Shown here: piece by piece, positions 37,197 through 46,364 of the stretch
Layout of the letters: each line of letters opens with the position of its first letter
Numbering within the stretch: position 1 is the stretch's first letter
NCBI RefSeq assembly: GCF_902833045.1
Contig: NZ_CADFDU010000003.1
Location: 186,001-250,000, forward strand
Length of the DNA: 64,000 bases
Direction of reading: 5' to 3'
From: Burkholderia sp. BCC0322
Lineage (GTDB): Bacteria > Pseudomonadota > Gammaproteobacteria > Burkholderiales > Burkholderiaceae
Made by a program: the position numbers and the translations under genes
The notes under the pieces: model-generated
Databases searched by the model: none
What the model saw: only the letters and a program-made list of their open reading frames with translations
Told to the model about the DNA's origin: nothing

Positions 37197-38143
37197 TCGG
37201 CCTCGAATCGCTGTACACGCTCGCGGGGCTGATGTTCGCCGCGTTCGCATACTTCAACCTGACGGATCGCACGAACCCGCGCCGCATCGTCAATTTCGCG
37301 TTCTGGGCGATCTACGCAGTCACGTTCCTGTTCGGCGCGTGGCTGCCGCATTTCGTGACGGGCTGCCTCGCGATCGCGCTCGCGGTGATCGCCGGCTCGG
37401 GCAAGCTCGGGCGCGGCAAGTCCGATGAAGCCGGGGAAGCCGCGGCCGTGCGGCGCGAGACGCTCGCGCAGCGTTTCGGCAACAGGCTGTTCCTGCCCGC
37501 GCTGCTGATTCCGGTCGTCACGCTGATCGGCACGTTCGCGCTGAAGGGGGTGCCGTTCGTCGACCAGAAGAGCGTGACGCTGATCTCGCTCGTGCTCGGC
37601 ACGCTCGTCGCGTTCGCCGTCGCGCTCGCGATGCTGCGCGATTCGCCCGTGCATGCCGTGAAGGAGGCGCGCCACACGATGGATGCGGTCGGCTGGGCCG
37701 CGATCCTGCCGCAGATGCTCGCGGCGCTCGGCGCGCTGTTCGCGGTCGCGGGCGTCGGCGGTGTGGTGTCGGGGCTCGTGAAGGAGTGGGTGCCGATCGA
37801 TTCGCCGTTCGCGGTGGTCGCGGCCTACACGGTCGGCATGGCGCTGTTCACGATGATCATGGGCAACGGCTTCGCCGCGTTCCCCGTGATGACGGCGGGC
37901 ATCGGCCTGCCGCTGATCGTCCACCAGTTCCACGGCAACCCGGCGATCGTCGGCGCGATCGGGATGCTGAGCGGCTTCTGCGGTACGCTGATGACGCCGA
38001 TGGCCGCGAACTTCAACATCGTGCCGGCCGCGCTGCTCGAGCTGAAGGACAAGAACGGCGTGATCAAGGTGCAGTGGCCGACAGCCGTGCTGCTGCTCGC
38101 CGTGAACACGCTGCTGATGTATGCGTTCGTATTCCGTTTCTGA
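37193..38143 (+). CDS. DUF979 membrane protein, proposed 5-oxoproline transporter subunit
   Basis: A 316-residue polytopic protein with roughly nine helices. It contains NLTDRTNPRRIVNFAFWAIY near the N-terminus, then NGFAAFPVMTAGIGLPLIVH and GFCGTLMTPMAANFNIVPAA, the last of which resembles the substrate-site loops of ion-coupled carriers. Its start lies inside the end of the DUF969 gene, so the two are translated together and probably form one carrier. Substrate assignment comes from knowledge of the family, not from this sequence. Confidence 0.82.
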   Translation: MIGLESLYTLAGLMFAAFAYFNLTDRTNPRRIVNFAFWAIYAVTFLFGAWLPHFVTGCLAIALAVIAGSGKLGRGKSDEAGEAAAVRRETLAQRFGNRLFLPALLIPVVTLIGTFALKGVPFVDQKSVTLISLVLGTLVAFAVALAMLRDSPVHAVKEARHTMDAVGWAAILPQMLAALGALFAVAGVGGVVSGLVKEWVPIDSPFAVVAAYTVGMALFTMIMGNGFAAFPVMTAGIGLPLIVHQFHGNPAIVGAIGMLSGFCGTLMTPMAANFNIVPAALLELKDKNGVIKVQWPTAVLLLAVNTLLMYAFVFRF

Positions 38144-38162
38144 CTCGATGGACGAGATGCCC

Positions 38163-39185
38163 ATGACCGACCGACTCACGCCCGAACTTGCCTCGAAATT
38201 CGCGTCGCTCGCGCTCGCGCACCTGACCCGCGAATATCCGAACAAGCTCACGCATTCGCTCGCCGGCCCGCAGGACGTGCAGGGGCCGCGCGCACTTCAC
38301 CCGATCTTCTACGGCAGCTACGACTGGCACTCGTGCGTGCACGGCTACTGGCTCGTGCTGCGCGTGCTCGAACGCTACCCGGCATTGCCGGAGGCTGAAC
38401 GCATCGTCGCGATCGTCGATGCGCACTTCACCGATGCGAATGTCGCGGGCGAGCGGGTGTATCTCGCGTTACCGCACAACGCCGGCTTCGAGCGTCCGTA
38501 CGGCTGGGCGTGGCTGCTCGCGCTGTCGGCGCAGTTAGAGCGGCTCGCGCTGAAGGGGGCGATGCCGCAGGCCGCGCGTTGGGCGAAGACGATGGCGCCG
38601 CTGACCGACCTGTTCGTGTCGCGCTTCGAGACCTTCCTGCCGAAAGCGACCTATCCGCTGCGTGTCGGCACACACTTCAACACCGCGTTCGCGCTGGCGC
38701 TCACGCTCGATTTCGCGCGCGATACGCAGCGCGACGGGCTCGCGGCGCTGATCGTCGATACCGCGAAGCGCTGGCACCTGAACGATGTCGCGTGCCAGGC
38801 GTGGGAGCCGTCGGGCGACGAATTCCTGTCGCCCGCGCTGATGGAGGCGGAGCTGATGCGGCGCGTCCTGCCAGGCGCCGAATTCGACGGCTGGTTCGCG
38901 CGCTTCCTGCCCGATCTCGCGCGCGGCGAGCCGGCGACGCTGTTCGAGCCGGCGACGGTCAGCGATCGCAGCGACGGGAAGATCGCGCACCTCGACGGGC
39001 TGAACCTGAGCCGCGCGTGGTGCCAGCGTGCGCTCGCAGGCTCGCTGCCGGAAGGCGATGCGCGGCGCGCGAAGCTGCTCGAGGCGGCCGACCGGCATCT
39101 GGCGAGCGCACTCGCGCACGTGGCCGGCGACTACATGGGCGAGCACTGGCTCGCGACGTTCGCACTGCTCGCGCTGGAGGCGTAG
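38163..39185 (+). CDS. DUF2891 protein
   Basis: A 340-residue soluble protein of the DUF2891 family. It has HPIFYGSYDWHSCVHGYWLV and PHNAGFERPYGWAWLLALS, characteristic alpha/alpha-barrel-like repeats with conserved His, Trp and Tyr that suggest an enzyme pocket, and FNTAFALALTLDFAR and WEPSGDEFLSPALMEAELM further on. MTDRLTPELASKF at 38163 is preferred; ATGs at 38148 and 38157 are alternatives. It follows the DUF979 gene by 19 bases, so it belongs to the same operon and perhaps acts on the imported compound. The reaction is unknown. Confidence 0.75.
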   Translation: MTDRLTPELASKFASLALAHLTREYPNKLTHSLAGPQDVQGPRALHPIFYGSYDWHSCVHGYWLVLRVLERYPALPEAERIVAIVDAHFTDANVAGERVYLALPHNAGFERPYGWAWLLALSAQLERLALKGAMPQAARWAKTMAPLTDLFVSRFETFLPKATYPLRVGTHFNTAFALALTLDFARDTQRDGLAALIVDTAKRWHLNDVACQAWEPSGDEFLSPALMEAELMRRVLPGAEFDGWFARFLPDLARGEPATLFEPATVSDRSDGKIAHLDGLNLSRAWCQRALAGSLPEGDARRAKLLEAADRHLASALAHVAGDYMGEHWLATFALLALEA

Positions 39186-39300
39186 CGCGCGAAACCCCGC
39201 CGGCGGCAAGGTCTTCGGCGCGCGGCTATACTCGCCGCTCGGGTTGCCTCGCGCCATGCAGGGTGCGCGAGGCGGCCATCCCTCCGTTTGCCGCCTCGCC

Positions 39301-39624
39301 ATGGACAAGCTCATTTCCTACGTCGCCGCGATCCACGGGCTCGCGGGCCCGGTGTCGATCGTGTCGCACACGACGTCGCACGATCGCTGGACCGACGACG
39401 ACGTCGAAGTCACGCGCGACGAAACCGAATACCGCTTCGACAACGGTGCGATCGTGCGCCGCTCGGTCGAGCAGGACCGCGCGCCGTCGGACCTGCTGTG
39501 CGCGGAATGCTGGATCGACTACGACGTGCTCCGCCATCCCGATGCGCAATCGATCGGCCCGACGCGGATGACGTTCGACAACGCATGTCGCGAGACTTTC
39601 TGGTTGCGGTATCACCTTGCGTGA
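39301..39624 (+). CDS. Hypothetical protein
   Basis: A 107-residue soluble protein (MDKLISYVAAIHGLAGPVSI). It has an acidic middle (DRWTDDDVEVTRDETEYRFD) and two cysteines in LLCAECWIDYDVLRH. Codon usage is like the neighbours, supporting a real gene. No family recognised. Confidence 0.5.
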   Translation: MDKLISYVAAIHGLAGPVSIVSHTTSHDRWTDDDVEVTRDETEYRFDNGAIVRRSVEQDRAPSDLLCAECWIDYDVLRHPDAQSIGPTRMTFDNACRETFWLRYHLA

Positions 39625-39647
39625 TGGCATGAACGTGCGCGGCCGCA

Positions 39648-39895
39648 TCAACCAGGCGGCGCGCCGTCGGCCGCGTGTGGCAGCGGCGCGAGCCGCGCGG
39701 CCGTTTCGCGTACCTTCGGCACGTTCTCCAGCAGGTCGCTGAGCATCGCGCATGCGGTCGGCGCATGCGCGGCGAACGCCGCGAGCACGCGGCCGCTCGC
39801 GGCATCCTTCACCGGCACCGCAACGGCCATCATCCCGCGCACGAATTCCGCGTGGTCGATCCCGACGCCGCGCTCGCGAAGGTCGACAAGCGCGG
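39648..39895 (-). pseudogene. C-terminal fragment of an IclR-family regulator
   Basis: The minus frame ending at TGA 39648-39650 reads DLRERGVGIDHAEFVRGMMA then VAVPVKDAASGRVLAAFAAH, the end of an IclR effector domain (the R-x-R-G-x-x-x-D and A-x-P-V-x-D motifs). About 80 residues can be recognised. Beyond about 39895 the same frame loses coding character and family match, and no N-terminal DNA-binding domain exists before the TonB receptor gene. So the regulator is truncated. Confidence 0.6.
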
Positions 39896-40046
39896 CGTGC
39901 CGGTGCGTTCGATCGGCATCGTCGCGGTGGTCGGGCACGGGTGGCTCGGCGTCACGTACACGCAGTCGCAGCGCGAGGGCGTATCGCCGGGCGAGCCGGG
40001 TACGATTCCGTGGCCGTCGACGCGTCGCCGCCGCCGGCGTTACTGA
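39843..40046 (+). pseudogene. 3' remnant of an unidentified gene
   Basis: On the plus strand, codons from 39843 to TGA at 40046 have G or C at almost every third position and read VRSIGIVAVVGHGWLGVTYT and further. There is no start within the coding-like part; upstream the frame runs through the antisense of the IclR fragment. The end overlaps the last bases of the TonB receptor gene. It may be a displaced fragment at a deletion joint. Family unknown. Confidence 0.35.
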
Positions 40047-42280
40047 TAGAAGTTGAGCGTGACCATCGCCGAACGGCCCGGCGCCCACGTCGCGTAGATC
40101 GGATACGCGCTCGCGTAATACTTCTTGTCGAACAGGTTCTGCACGTTGAGCTGCACGTCCATCGTCTTGTTCACGCGCCACGTTGCGGCCGCGTCGAAGC
40201 GCGCGTAACCGGGCGTCCATTTCTTCGTCGTCGCGGATACCGACGCGTAGGTCTGGCTCATCACCGTCGCACCGGCGCCGAGCGTGAGCTTCGGCATCAC
40301 GTCGTAGCCCGTCCACAGCGTGAAGTTGTGCTTCGGCACCATCACCATCGGCAGGCCCGATGCGCCCGGGCTGCCGGGGCCCGCGTCGGTCGTGATCGCG
40401 TTCAGGTACGAGTAGCCGCCGAAGATGTGCCACTTCGGCGTCAGGTTGCCCGCGAAGCCGAGTTCGACGCCGCGCACGCGCTGCTTGCCAGCGTTGACCG
40501 TGTGACCGAGGCCGTCGCTGACGCGCGCGTTGGTCTTCTCCGTTTGGAACAGCGCCGACGTCAGCGACAGCTGATCCTGCAGCACGTCCCACTTCGCGCC
40601 GATCTCGATGTTGCGCGAGCGCTCCGGTGCGAGATCCTGGTTCGTCGCGGTGATCTGGTCGGTGCCGCCGCCGAGGCCGCCGTTCGAACCGGGCGGGTTC
40701 GACGACGTGCCGTACGACGCATACAGGCTCACGTTGCTCACCGGCTTGAACACGAGGCCGAACTGGTAGCTGAACAGGTTCGACGTGTTCGACAGGTCGG
40801 CCACGCCGGCCTGCTTGCCGGTCGTGTCGTAGCGGTCGAAGCGCAGCCCGGTGTTGAACTGCCAGCGCTCGGACAGCTTCACGGTATCGAAGAGGTACGC
40901 GGACACCGTGTCGGTGCGCGTGTTCGTCGTCGCGCCGGGGAAGCCCTTGTCGCCGTTCAGCACGATGTTGCCGGTCCACGGCATGTTCGGGTTCCAGCCG
41001 CCCGCGAGCGGCGTGCAGTTGCCGGCCACCGAGCACGGGCCGCCCGAGCGGATGTTGTTGCCGGCCGAATCCGACACGAGGTAACCCTCGTAGCGCGCCT
41101 GTTCGTGGCTGAACTCGACGCCGGCCGTCATCGTGTGCTTCATGCCGAACAGGCTCGCGCTGCCGGTCACTTCGGTCTGGTTCGAGAAGCCGTTGAGCGC
41201 GTACTTGCCGCTCTTCGCCTGCAGGCTCAGCAGGTTCGGGTTCGACGCGAGGATCTGCGGGTTGGTCGCGACGTAATCGAGCGTCGAGCGGCCGAACATC
41301 GTCGTGTTCTTCAGCTTCCAGTCGTCGTTGATCTTGTGCTCGACGCGCACTTCGGCGGTGTCGGTCTGCCCGTAGCGGTAGTCGCGCGTGTTCAGCCCGA
41401 AGAACTGCCCGCGATCGGTCGGCACCGGCGTGCCGCCCGACGCGCGGAACGGCACGCTGAAGTCCGGCATGTCGTACGCGTTCATGTGGTAGTAGCTGAC
41501 CGTGACGGTGGTCGGCGTATTCAGCCCGAACACGATCGACGGCGCGACGCCCCAGCGCTTGTTGTACACGTCGTTGCGGCCGGCCTGGTTCGCGTCGTGA
41601 CCCATCACGTTCAGGCGCACGGCGGTCGTGTCGTTGATCCGGTGGTTCGCGTCGACCGTCGCGCGCTTGTAGCCGTCGGTGCCGAAGCCGATGCTGCTGT
41701 TGATGAAGTCGTCGTTCTTCGGCGTCTTCGTGACGATGTCGATGCTGCCGCCCACCGAGCCGCGGCCCGCATAGACCGAATCGGGGCCCTTGATCACGCT
41801 GATCTGCTCGATCGCGAACGTTTCGCGGTTCTGCAGCCCCGAGTCGCGCATCCCGTCGACGAAGATCGAATTGCGCGATTCGAAGCCGCGGATCACCGGG
41901 CGATCGGCCGACGGGTTCGCGGCCGCATCGCCGCCGAGGAACGTGATGCCCGGCACCGAACGCAGCGCGTCGGCGAACGACGTGACGTTCTTTTCCTTGA
42001 TCAGTTGCTCGGGGATCACCGTGACCGAGCGCGGCGTGTCGAGCAGCGGTGCGGTGAACTTGTACGACGGCGAACGCTTCACCTGCATGTCCGACGGCGC
42101 GCTCGACTGGACCGTGATCGTCGGCAGCGTCGCCTGCACGTCGGCGGACGGGGCAGGCTGGTCGGCGGACGATGCGGGAGCGGGGGCGGTTTCGGCGGAA
42201 GCGAGCAGCGGGGTCAGGAAAACGGAGCAGGTCAGCGCCGATACGAGGGCGCGAGGCCTCGTCTTGAACTGGGCGGGCAT
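40040..42280 (-). CDS. TonB-dependent catecholate siderophore receptor (Fiu-like)
   Basis: A 746-residue outer-membrane receptor. Signal peptide: MPAQFKTRPRALVSALTCSV with cleavage after LLASAE. A plug domain follows (DTPRSVTVIPEQLIKEKNVT, RPVIRGFESRNSIFVDGMRD, GRGSVGGSIDIVTKTPKNDD), then the 22-strand barrel, which ends in TLNFYQ; most barrels end in Phe, so the final Gln is slightly unusual. Overall it resembles Fiu/CirA-class catecholate receptors rather than hydroxamate ones, though ligand calls are soft. A Fur-like site lies about 90 bases upstream. Fe-siderophore uptake needs TonB-ExbBD from elsewhere. Confidence 0.85.
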   Translation of the reverse strand: MPAQFKTRPRALVSALTCSVFLTPLLASAETAPAPASSADQPAPSADVQATLPTITVQSSAPSDMQVKRSPSYKFTAPLLDTPRSVTVIPEQLIKEKNVTSFADALRSVPGITFLGGDAAANPSADRPVIRGFESRNSIFVDGMRDSGLQNRETFAIEQISVIKGPDSVYAGRGSVGGSIDIVTKTPKNDDFINSSIGFGTDGYKRATVDANHRINDTTAVRLNVMGHDANQAGRNDVYNKRWGVAPSIVFGLNTPTTVTVSYYHMNAYDMPDFSVPFRASGGTPVPTDRGQFFGLNTRDYRYGQTDTAEVRVEHKINDDWKLKNTTMFGRSTLDYVATNPQILASNPNLLSLQAKSGKYALNGFSNQTEVTGSASLFGMKHTMTAGVEFSHEQARYEGYLVSDSAGNNIRSGGPCSVAGNCTPLAGGWNPNMPWTGNIVLNGDKGFPGATTNTRTDTVSAYLFDTVKLSERWQFNTGLRFDRYDTTGKQAGVADLSNTSNLFSYQFGLVFKPVSNVSLYASYGTSSNPPGSNGGLGGGTDQITATNQDLAPERSRNIEIGAKWDVLQDQLSLTSALFQTEKTNARVSDGLGHTVNAGKQRVRGVELGFAGNLTPKWHIFGGYSYLNAITTDAGPGSPGASGLPMVMVPKHNFTLWTGYDVMPKLTLGAGATVMSQTYASVSATTKKWTPGYARFDAAATWRVNKTMDVQLNVQNLFDKKYYASAYPIYATWAPGRSAMVTLNFYQ

Positions 42281-42364
42281 ATCGGGAAGCAGCAGAAGAT
42301 TCGGTGAGCGGGTGCGTCTTCTCGATGCCGGCCAGGCGGCGCGGGACATCGGAAAACGTCAATG

Positions 42365-42387
42365 CAAATGCGTATGATTCGCGTTTG
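42365..42387 (-). promoter_or_regulatory. Fur-box-like palindrome upstream of the siderophore receptor
   Basis: This 23-base imperfect palindrome, on the minus strand reading GCGAATCATACGCATT in its centre, pairs 16 of 22 arm positions. It has the AT-rich hexamer spacing of Burkholderia Fur sites, and lies in the 323-base gap between the receptor gene and ansA, about 85 bases before the receptor start. Iron repression is the expected effect. The rest of the gap shows a further AT-rich stretch (42391-42425). Confidence 0.55.
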
Positions 42388-42603
42388 CGATCGCAATTGT
42401 ACGGATTGGTACTAATTCTGTAAACGATTGAATGGTTCTTGTACTCATTCGGTCAGGCTTTCGTGGGGGCGCGATTGCCTTTGCGTCGCGTGCAACACCG
42501 CTTTCCATCGCCCGGCCGGCGCGTGGCGGCGCCGACTCGCTACACTGCCGTACCGGTTGGACGGGCCCCGGCAAGCAGGCCCCGAGCATGGAGACAACAC
42601 AAG

Positions 42604-43668
42604 ATGGACACCCAACGCGCAGCAGTCGTCACCTACCGAGGCGATGCGATCGAGAACACGCACGTCGCCCATGTGGCGGTGGTTGATGCACGCGGCAGGC
42701 TGCTGGCCCGGTTCGGCGATCCGTTCCGGATGACGCTCGCCCGTTCGGCGGCCAAGCCGGCGCAGGCGCTGTCGGTGATCGAGACGGGCGCGCCCGAACG
42801 CTTCGGTTTCGACGATGCGGACATTGCGCTGATGTGCGCGTCGCACAGCAGCGAGGACCGGCACATCGAACGCACGCGCGCGATGCTCGCCAAGGTCGAC
42901 TCGCACGAATCGGACTTGCGTTGCGGCGGCCATCCGCCGTTGTCGGATGCGGTGTACCGGTCGTGGATCAAGCGCGACTACACGCCGACCGGCGTATGCA
43001 GCAACTGTTCGGGCAAGCACGTGGGGATGCTGGCCGGCGCGCGGGCGATCGGCGCCGCGATCGCCGATTACCATCTGCCCGACCATCCGATGCAGGTGCG
43101 TGTGAAGCACGTGGTGGCCGAAGCGTGCGGGCTGCGCGACGACGAAGTGGGCTGGGCGATCGACGGGTGCAACCTGCCGACGCCGGCATTTTCGCTGGAT
43201 CGGCTCGCGCGTCTGTACGCGTCGCTCGCCGACGGTGCGGATACGGTGGAGGCGGGCGGCGGCGAAATCAGCGAGCGCGTTCGCGCGCTGGCGCGGATCC
43301 ATCGTGCGATGACCGCGTATCCGGAACTGGTTGCCGGCGACGGGCGCTATTGCACGGTGCTGATGAAGGCGTTCGACGGCCAGGTGGTCGGCAAGCTCGG
43401 CGCCGACGCGTGCTACGGAATCGGCGTGCGTGCGTCGGCGCGTACGCGGCAACTGGGCGCCGACGGTGCGCTCGGCATCTCGGTGAAGATCGAGGACGGC
43501 AACCTCGACGTGCTCTACATGGTCGTCAGCGAACTTCTCGAGCGGCTGCAGATCGGCACGGCCGAGCAGCGCGCGCAACTGGCCGGCTTCCATCGGCCCC
43601 GGATGCTCAACACGCAGGGTGTCGAAATCGGGCACGCCACGTTCCCGTTCGAGTTGCAGCCGGGCTGA
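42604..43668 (+). CDS. ansA: L-asparaginase II (thermolabile, AnsA type)
   Basis: A 354-residue protein of the Asparaginase_II (PF06089) family, unrelated to the classic E. coli enzymes. Family segments are FRMTLARSAAKPAQALSVIE, MCASHSSEDRHIERTRAML, LRCGGHPPLS, GVCSNCSGKHVGMLAGARA and DGCNLPTPAFSLDRLA; the SAAKP lysine/serine and the SNCSGKH region are the suggested active site. It should split asparagine to aspartate and ammonia in the cytoplasm. With aspA and ansP nearby it forms an asparagine-use cluster like the ans operon of Rhizobium etli. Confidence 0.88.
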   Translation: MDTQRAAVVTYRGDAIENTHVAHVAVVDARGRLLARFGDPFRMTLARSAAKPAQALSVIETGAPERFGFDDADIALMCASHSSEDRHIERTRAMLAKVDSHESDLRCGGHPPLSDAVYRSWIKRDYTPTGVCSNCSGKHVGMLAGARAIGAAIADYHLPDHPMQVRVKHVVAEACGLRDDEVGWAIDGCNLPTPAFSLDRLARLYASLADGADTVEAGGGEISERVRALARIHRAMTAYPELVAGDGRYCTVLMKAFDGQVVGKLGADACYGIGVRASARTRQLGADGALGISVKIEDGNLDVLYMVVSELLERLQIGTAEQRAQLAGFHRPRMLNTQGVEIGHATFPFELQPG

Positions 43669-43721
43669 ACGGCATGGCTGCGTTGTGACGCCGCCGGCCC
43701 GCGACCCGGGCCGCGCGTAGC

Positions 43722-43749
43722 GGCGCGAGCGTGACTACGCGCTCGCGCC
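43722..43749. terminator. Bidirectional terminator overlapping the LysR stop
   Basis: GGCGCGAGCG pairs with CGCTCGCGCC over 10 base pairs around an 8-base loop that contains the stop of the LysR gene. A second stem, GGCCCG/CGGGCC, lies at 43696-43712. Together they separate ansA from the convergent LysR gene. Confidence 0.55.
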
Positions 43750-44709
43750 GCGAATCTTCGTCAGTTCCAGCTCCGACAGCTCGCCGATATGCGCGAGGTG
43801 TTCCGCGAGAAAGTCCTTCAGCACGCGCAGCTTCGCCGAGCTGCGCCGGTTCGCCAGATACGCGATGTAGATGTATTCGCCCGTCAGCCGGTTCTGCAGC
43901 CGGTAGCGCGGCAGCACGGCTTCGAGCCGGCCGCTCGCGAGCAGGTCGCGCACCAGCCAGATCTCGAATTCCGCGATGCCGAGCCCCGCGCAGGTCGCTT
44001 CGAGCAGCAGCTCCGAATGGTCGGTGACGAGGTTGCCGGCCGGCAGCACGCTGTGATGCGTGTCGCGGTTCACGAGCGCCCAGCGCGGATCGCCTTCCGG
44101 ATGCACGTAGCGCAGGCAGTTGTGCTGCTTGAGGTCGTCCGGCGTGGACGGGCGCCCGCAGCGGTCGAGATAGCCGGGCGTCGCGCACAGGATGCTGTCG
44201 TTGCGCGACAGGCGGTGGACGACGAGGTTGTCCAGGTAGTTCTCGCCCTCGTGAATGTCGAGATCGAAGCCGCCGGCCACGAGGTCGTTGTGGTTGTCGG
44301 TGAGCCGCACGTCGAGCTGGATCGTCGGGTAGCGCGCGAGAAACGGCGCGACCAGCGGCGCGAGATGGCGGCGGCCGAATGCCACCGGCGCGGTGAGCTT
44401 CAGCGGGCCGCTCGGCTGCGCATTCAGCTCGGCGACGACGCGTAATGTGTCGTCGAGATCGGCGATCAGCGTGACGGCGCGCTCCAGGTAGATATGGCCG
44501 GCTTCGGTGAGCGTCACGCTGTGCGTCGAGCGGTGCAGCAGCGCGACGCCGAGTGCCTCCTCGATCGCCGTGATCTTGCGCGCGACCGTGGACGTCGACA
44601 CGTGCATCTCCTTCGCGACCGCCGAAAAACTCCCCGTTTCGACCACCCTGACGAACGCGCGCATCGCGCCCATGTGATCGATGCCGGTGTCTCTCGCGCC
44701 TCTTTTCAT
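43735..44709 (-). CDS. LysR-family regulator of the asparagine cluster
   Basis: A 324-residue LysR protein of the DmlR/YafC branch. MKRGARDTGIDHMGAMRAFV starts at 44709; the HTH is at FSAVAKEMHVSTSTVARKIT. The effector domain runs from about residue 90, with FGRRHLAPLVAPFLARYPTI. It is divergent from aspA (141 bases away) and convergent with ansA, so it probably controls aspA-ansP and perhaps ansA. The gap to aspA holds an inverted GCAAAA/TTTTGC pair (44734-44775). Asparagine or aspartate would be the natural effector, but this is inferred. Confidence 0.82.
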   Translation of the reverse strand: MKRGARDTGIDHMGAMRAFVRVVETGSFSAVAKEMHVSTSTVARKITAIEEALGVALLHRSTHSVTLTEAGHIYLERAVTLIADLDDTLRVVAELNAQPSGPLKLTAPVAFGRRHLAPLVAPFLARYPTIQLDVRLTDNHNDLVAGGFDLDIHEGENYLDNLVVHRLSRNDSILCATPGYLDRCGRPSTPDDLKQHNCLRYVHPEGDPRWALVNRDTHHSVLPAGNLVTDHSELLLEATCAGLGIAEFEIWLVRDLLASGRLEAVLPRYRLQNRLTGEYIYIAYLANRRSSAKLRVLKDFLAEHLAHIGELSELELTKIRGASA

Positions 44710-44850
44710 TCGATTCTCGCTGTTGCATCCCACGCAAAACTGCTTTCGATAATACAGAAGCGAGCTTGTTTTTGCAAAGGCATAGAATGCGAACCCGTCG
44801 CGTCGGGAAGCGGCGAACGACAAGCGGCACGAGACACAGAGGAGGGCACG

Positions 44851-46257
44851 ATGGCAGAAACCGGTTTCCGCGTCGAAGCGGATCTTTTAGGTAAACGAAG
44901 CATTCCGGACGAGGCCTACTACGGCGTCCATACGCTGCGCGCGAAGGAGAATTTCGACATTTCGGGCCGCACCATTGCGTCGCTGCCGTACTTCGTGATG
45001 GCGCTCGCCGCAGTGAAGGAGGCCGCGGCTGACGCGAACTGCGAGCTCGGGCTGCTGCCGCGCCCCTACCGCGATGCGATCGCCGCCGCGTGCGTCGAGA
45101 TCCGCGAAGGGCGCCTGCACGACCAGTTCGTCGTCGACATCATCCAGGGCGGCGCCGGCACGTCGACCAACATGAACGCGAACGAGGTGATCTGCAACCG
45201 CGCGCTCGAAATCATGGGGCACGCGCGAGGGCAGTACGAATACCTGCACCCGAACGAGCACGTCAATCTCGCGCAGAGCACCAACGACGTCTATCCGACC
45301 GCGATCCGGGTCGCGACCTGCTTCGCGGTCGAGCACCTGCTCGAAGCGATGGCGCGCCTGCGCGATGCGTTCGCGGAGCGCGCCGACGCGTTCGCCGGCT
45401 TGCTGAAGCTCGGCCGCACGCAGTTGCAGGACGCGGTGCCGATGACGCTCGGCCAGGAGTTCTCGACCTACGCGGTGATGATGACGGAAGACATCGCGCG
45501 CCTGCAGGAAGCCGGCTGGCTGATTCGCGAGATCAACCTCGGCGCGACCGCGATCGGTACGGGGATCACCGCGCACCCGCAGTACGCGGAGAAGGCGCTC
45601 GCGGCGCTGCGGCGCATTACCGGGCTCGACCTGAGCACCGCGCCGAACCTGATCGAAGCGACCCAGGATTGCGGCGCGTTCGTGCAGGTGTCGGGCGTGC
45701 TCAAGCGGATCGCCGTGAAGCTGTCGAAGATCTGCAACGACCTGCGGCTGCTGTCGAGCGGCCCGCGCGCGGGGTTCGGCGAGATCAACCTGCCGCCCGT
45801 GCAGGCCGGCTCGTCGATCATGCCCGGCAAGGTGAATCCGGTGATCCCGGAAGTCGTCAACCAGGTTGCGTTCGAGGTGTTCGGCAACGACCTGACCGTG
45901 ACTTTTGCCGCCGAGGCCGGACAGCTTCAGCTCAACGCGTTCGAGCCGGTGATCGCCAGCGCGCTGTTCCGCAGCTTCAGCCATCTGACCGCCGCCTGCA
46001 CGACGCTCGCGCAGCGGTGCGTGAGCGGGATCACCGCGAATCCCGAGCGGTTGCGCGAAACGATGGAGCGCTCGGTCGCGCTCGCGACCGCGCTGAACCC
46101 GTATATCGGCTACAAGCGCGCGACCGCCGTGGCGGCCGAAGCGCACGCGACCGGCAAGTCGATTCGCGAGATCGTGCTGGAGCGCGAGTGGATGACCGAT
46201 GCGCAGGTCGACGAGGCGCTGCAGCCCGAAGCACTGATCCGGCCGCGCGTGCTTTGA
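44851..46257 (+). CDS. aspA: Aspartate ammonia-lyase
   Basis: A 468-residue member of the fumarase/aspartase superfamily. The superfamily signature [20 protein letters not shown] is present; the catalytic Ser is in the SSIMPGK loop. [10 protein letters not shown] and [14 protein letters not shown] are the other two active-site regions; [12 protein letters not shown] is typical of aspartase and fumarase. Context (asparaginase, asparagine permease) and high similarity to aspartases favour the reaction aspartate to fumarate plus ammonia. The start at 44851 follows GAGGAGGG. Fumarase C cannot be fully excluded by eye. Confidence 0.9.
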   Translation: MAETGFRVEADLLGKRSIPDEAYYGVHTLRAKENFDISGRTIASLPYFVMALAAVKEAAADANCELGLLPRPYRDAIAAACVEIREGRLHDQFVVDIIQGGAGTSTNMNANEVICNRALEIMGHARGQYEYLHPNEHVNLAQSTNDVYPTAIRVATCFAVEHLLEAMARLRDAFAERADAFAGLLKLGRTQLQDAVPMTLGQEFSTYAVMMTEDIARLQEAGWLIREINLGATAIGTGITAHPQYAEKALAALRRITGLDLSTAPNLIEATQDCGAFVQVSGVLKRIAVKLSKICNDLRLLSSGPRAGFGEINLPPVQAGSSIMPGKVNPVIPEVVNQVAFEVFGNDLTVTFAAEAGQLQLNAFEPVIASALFRSFSHLTAACTTLAQRCVSGITANPERLRETMERSVALATALNPYIGYKRATAVAAEAHATGKSIREIVLEREWMTDAQVDEALQPEALIRPRVL

Positions 46258-46364
46258 CGCCGGCTGCGCGGCGCCGGCACATGCCGCCGGCGGCCCGCGC
46301 GCGACAGATCCAGAAGCGCTCCCGGCGCGGGGCGCGACACATCAAGAAACTACGGAGACTCACG

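Noticed and set aside
44494-44850. 119-codon N-terminal extension of aspA
   Set aside because: It overlaps the LysR gene in antisense; the ATG at 44851 has an excellent ribosome site and gives the normal aspartase length.
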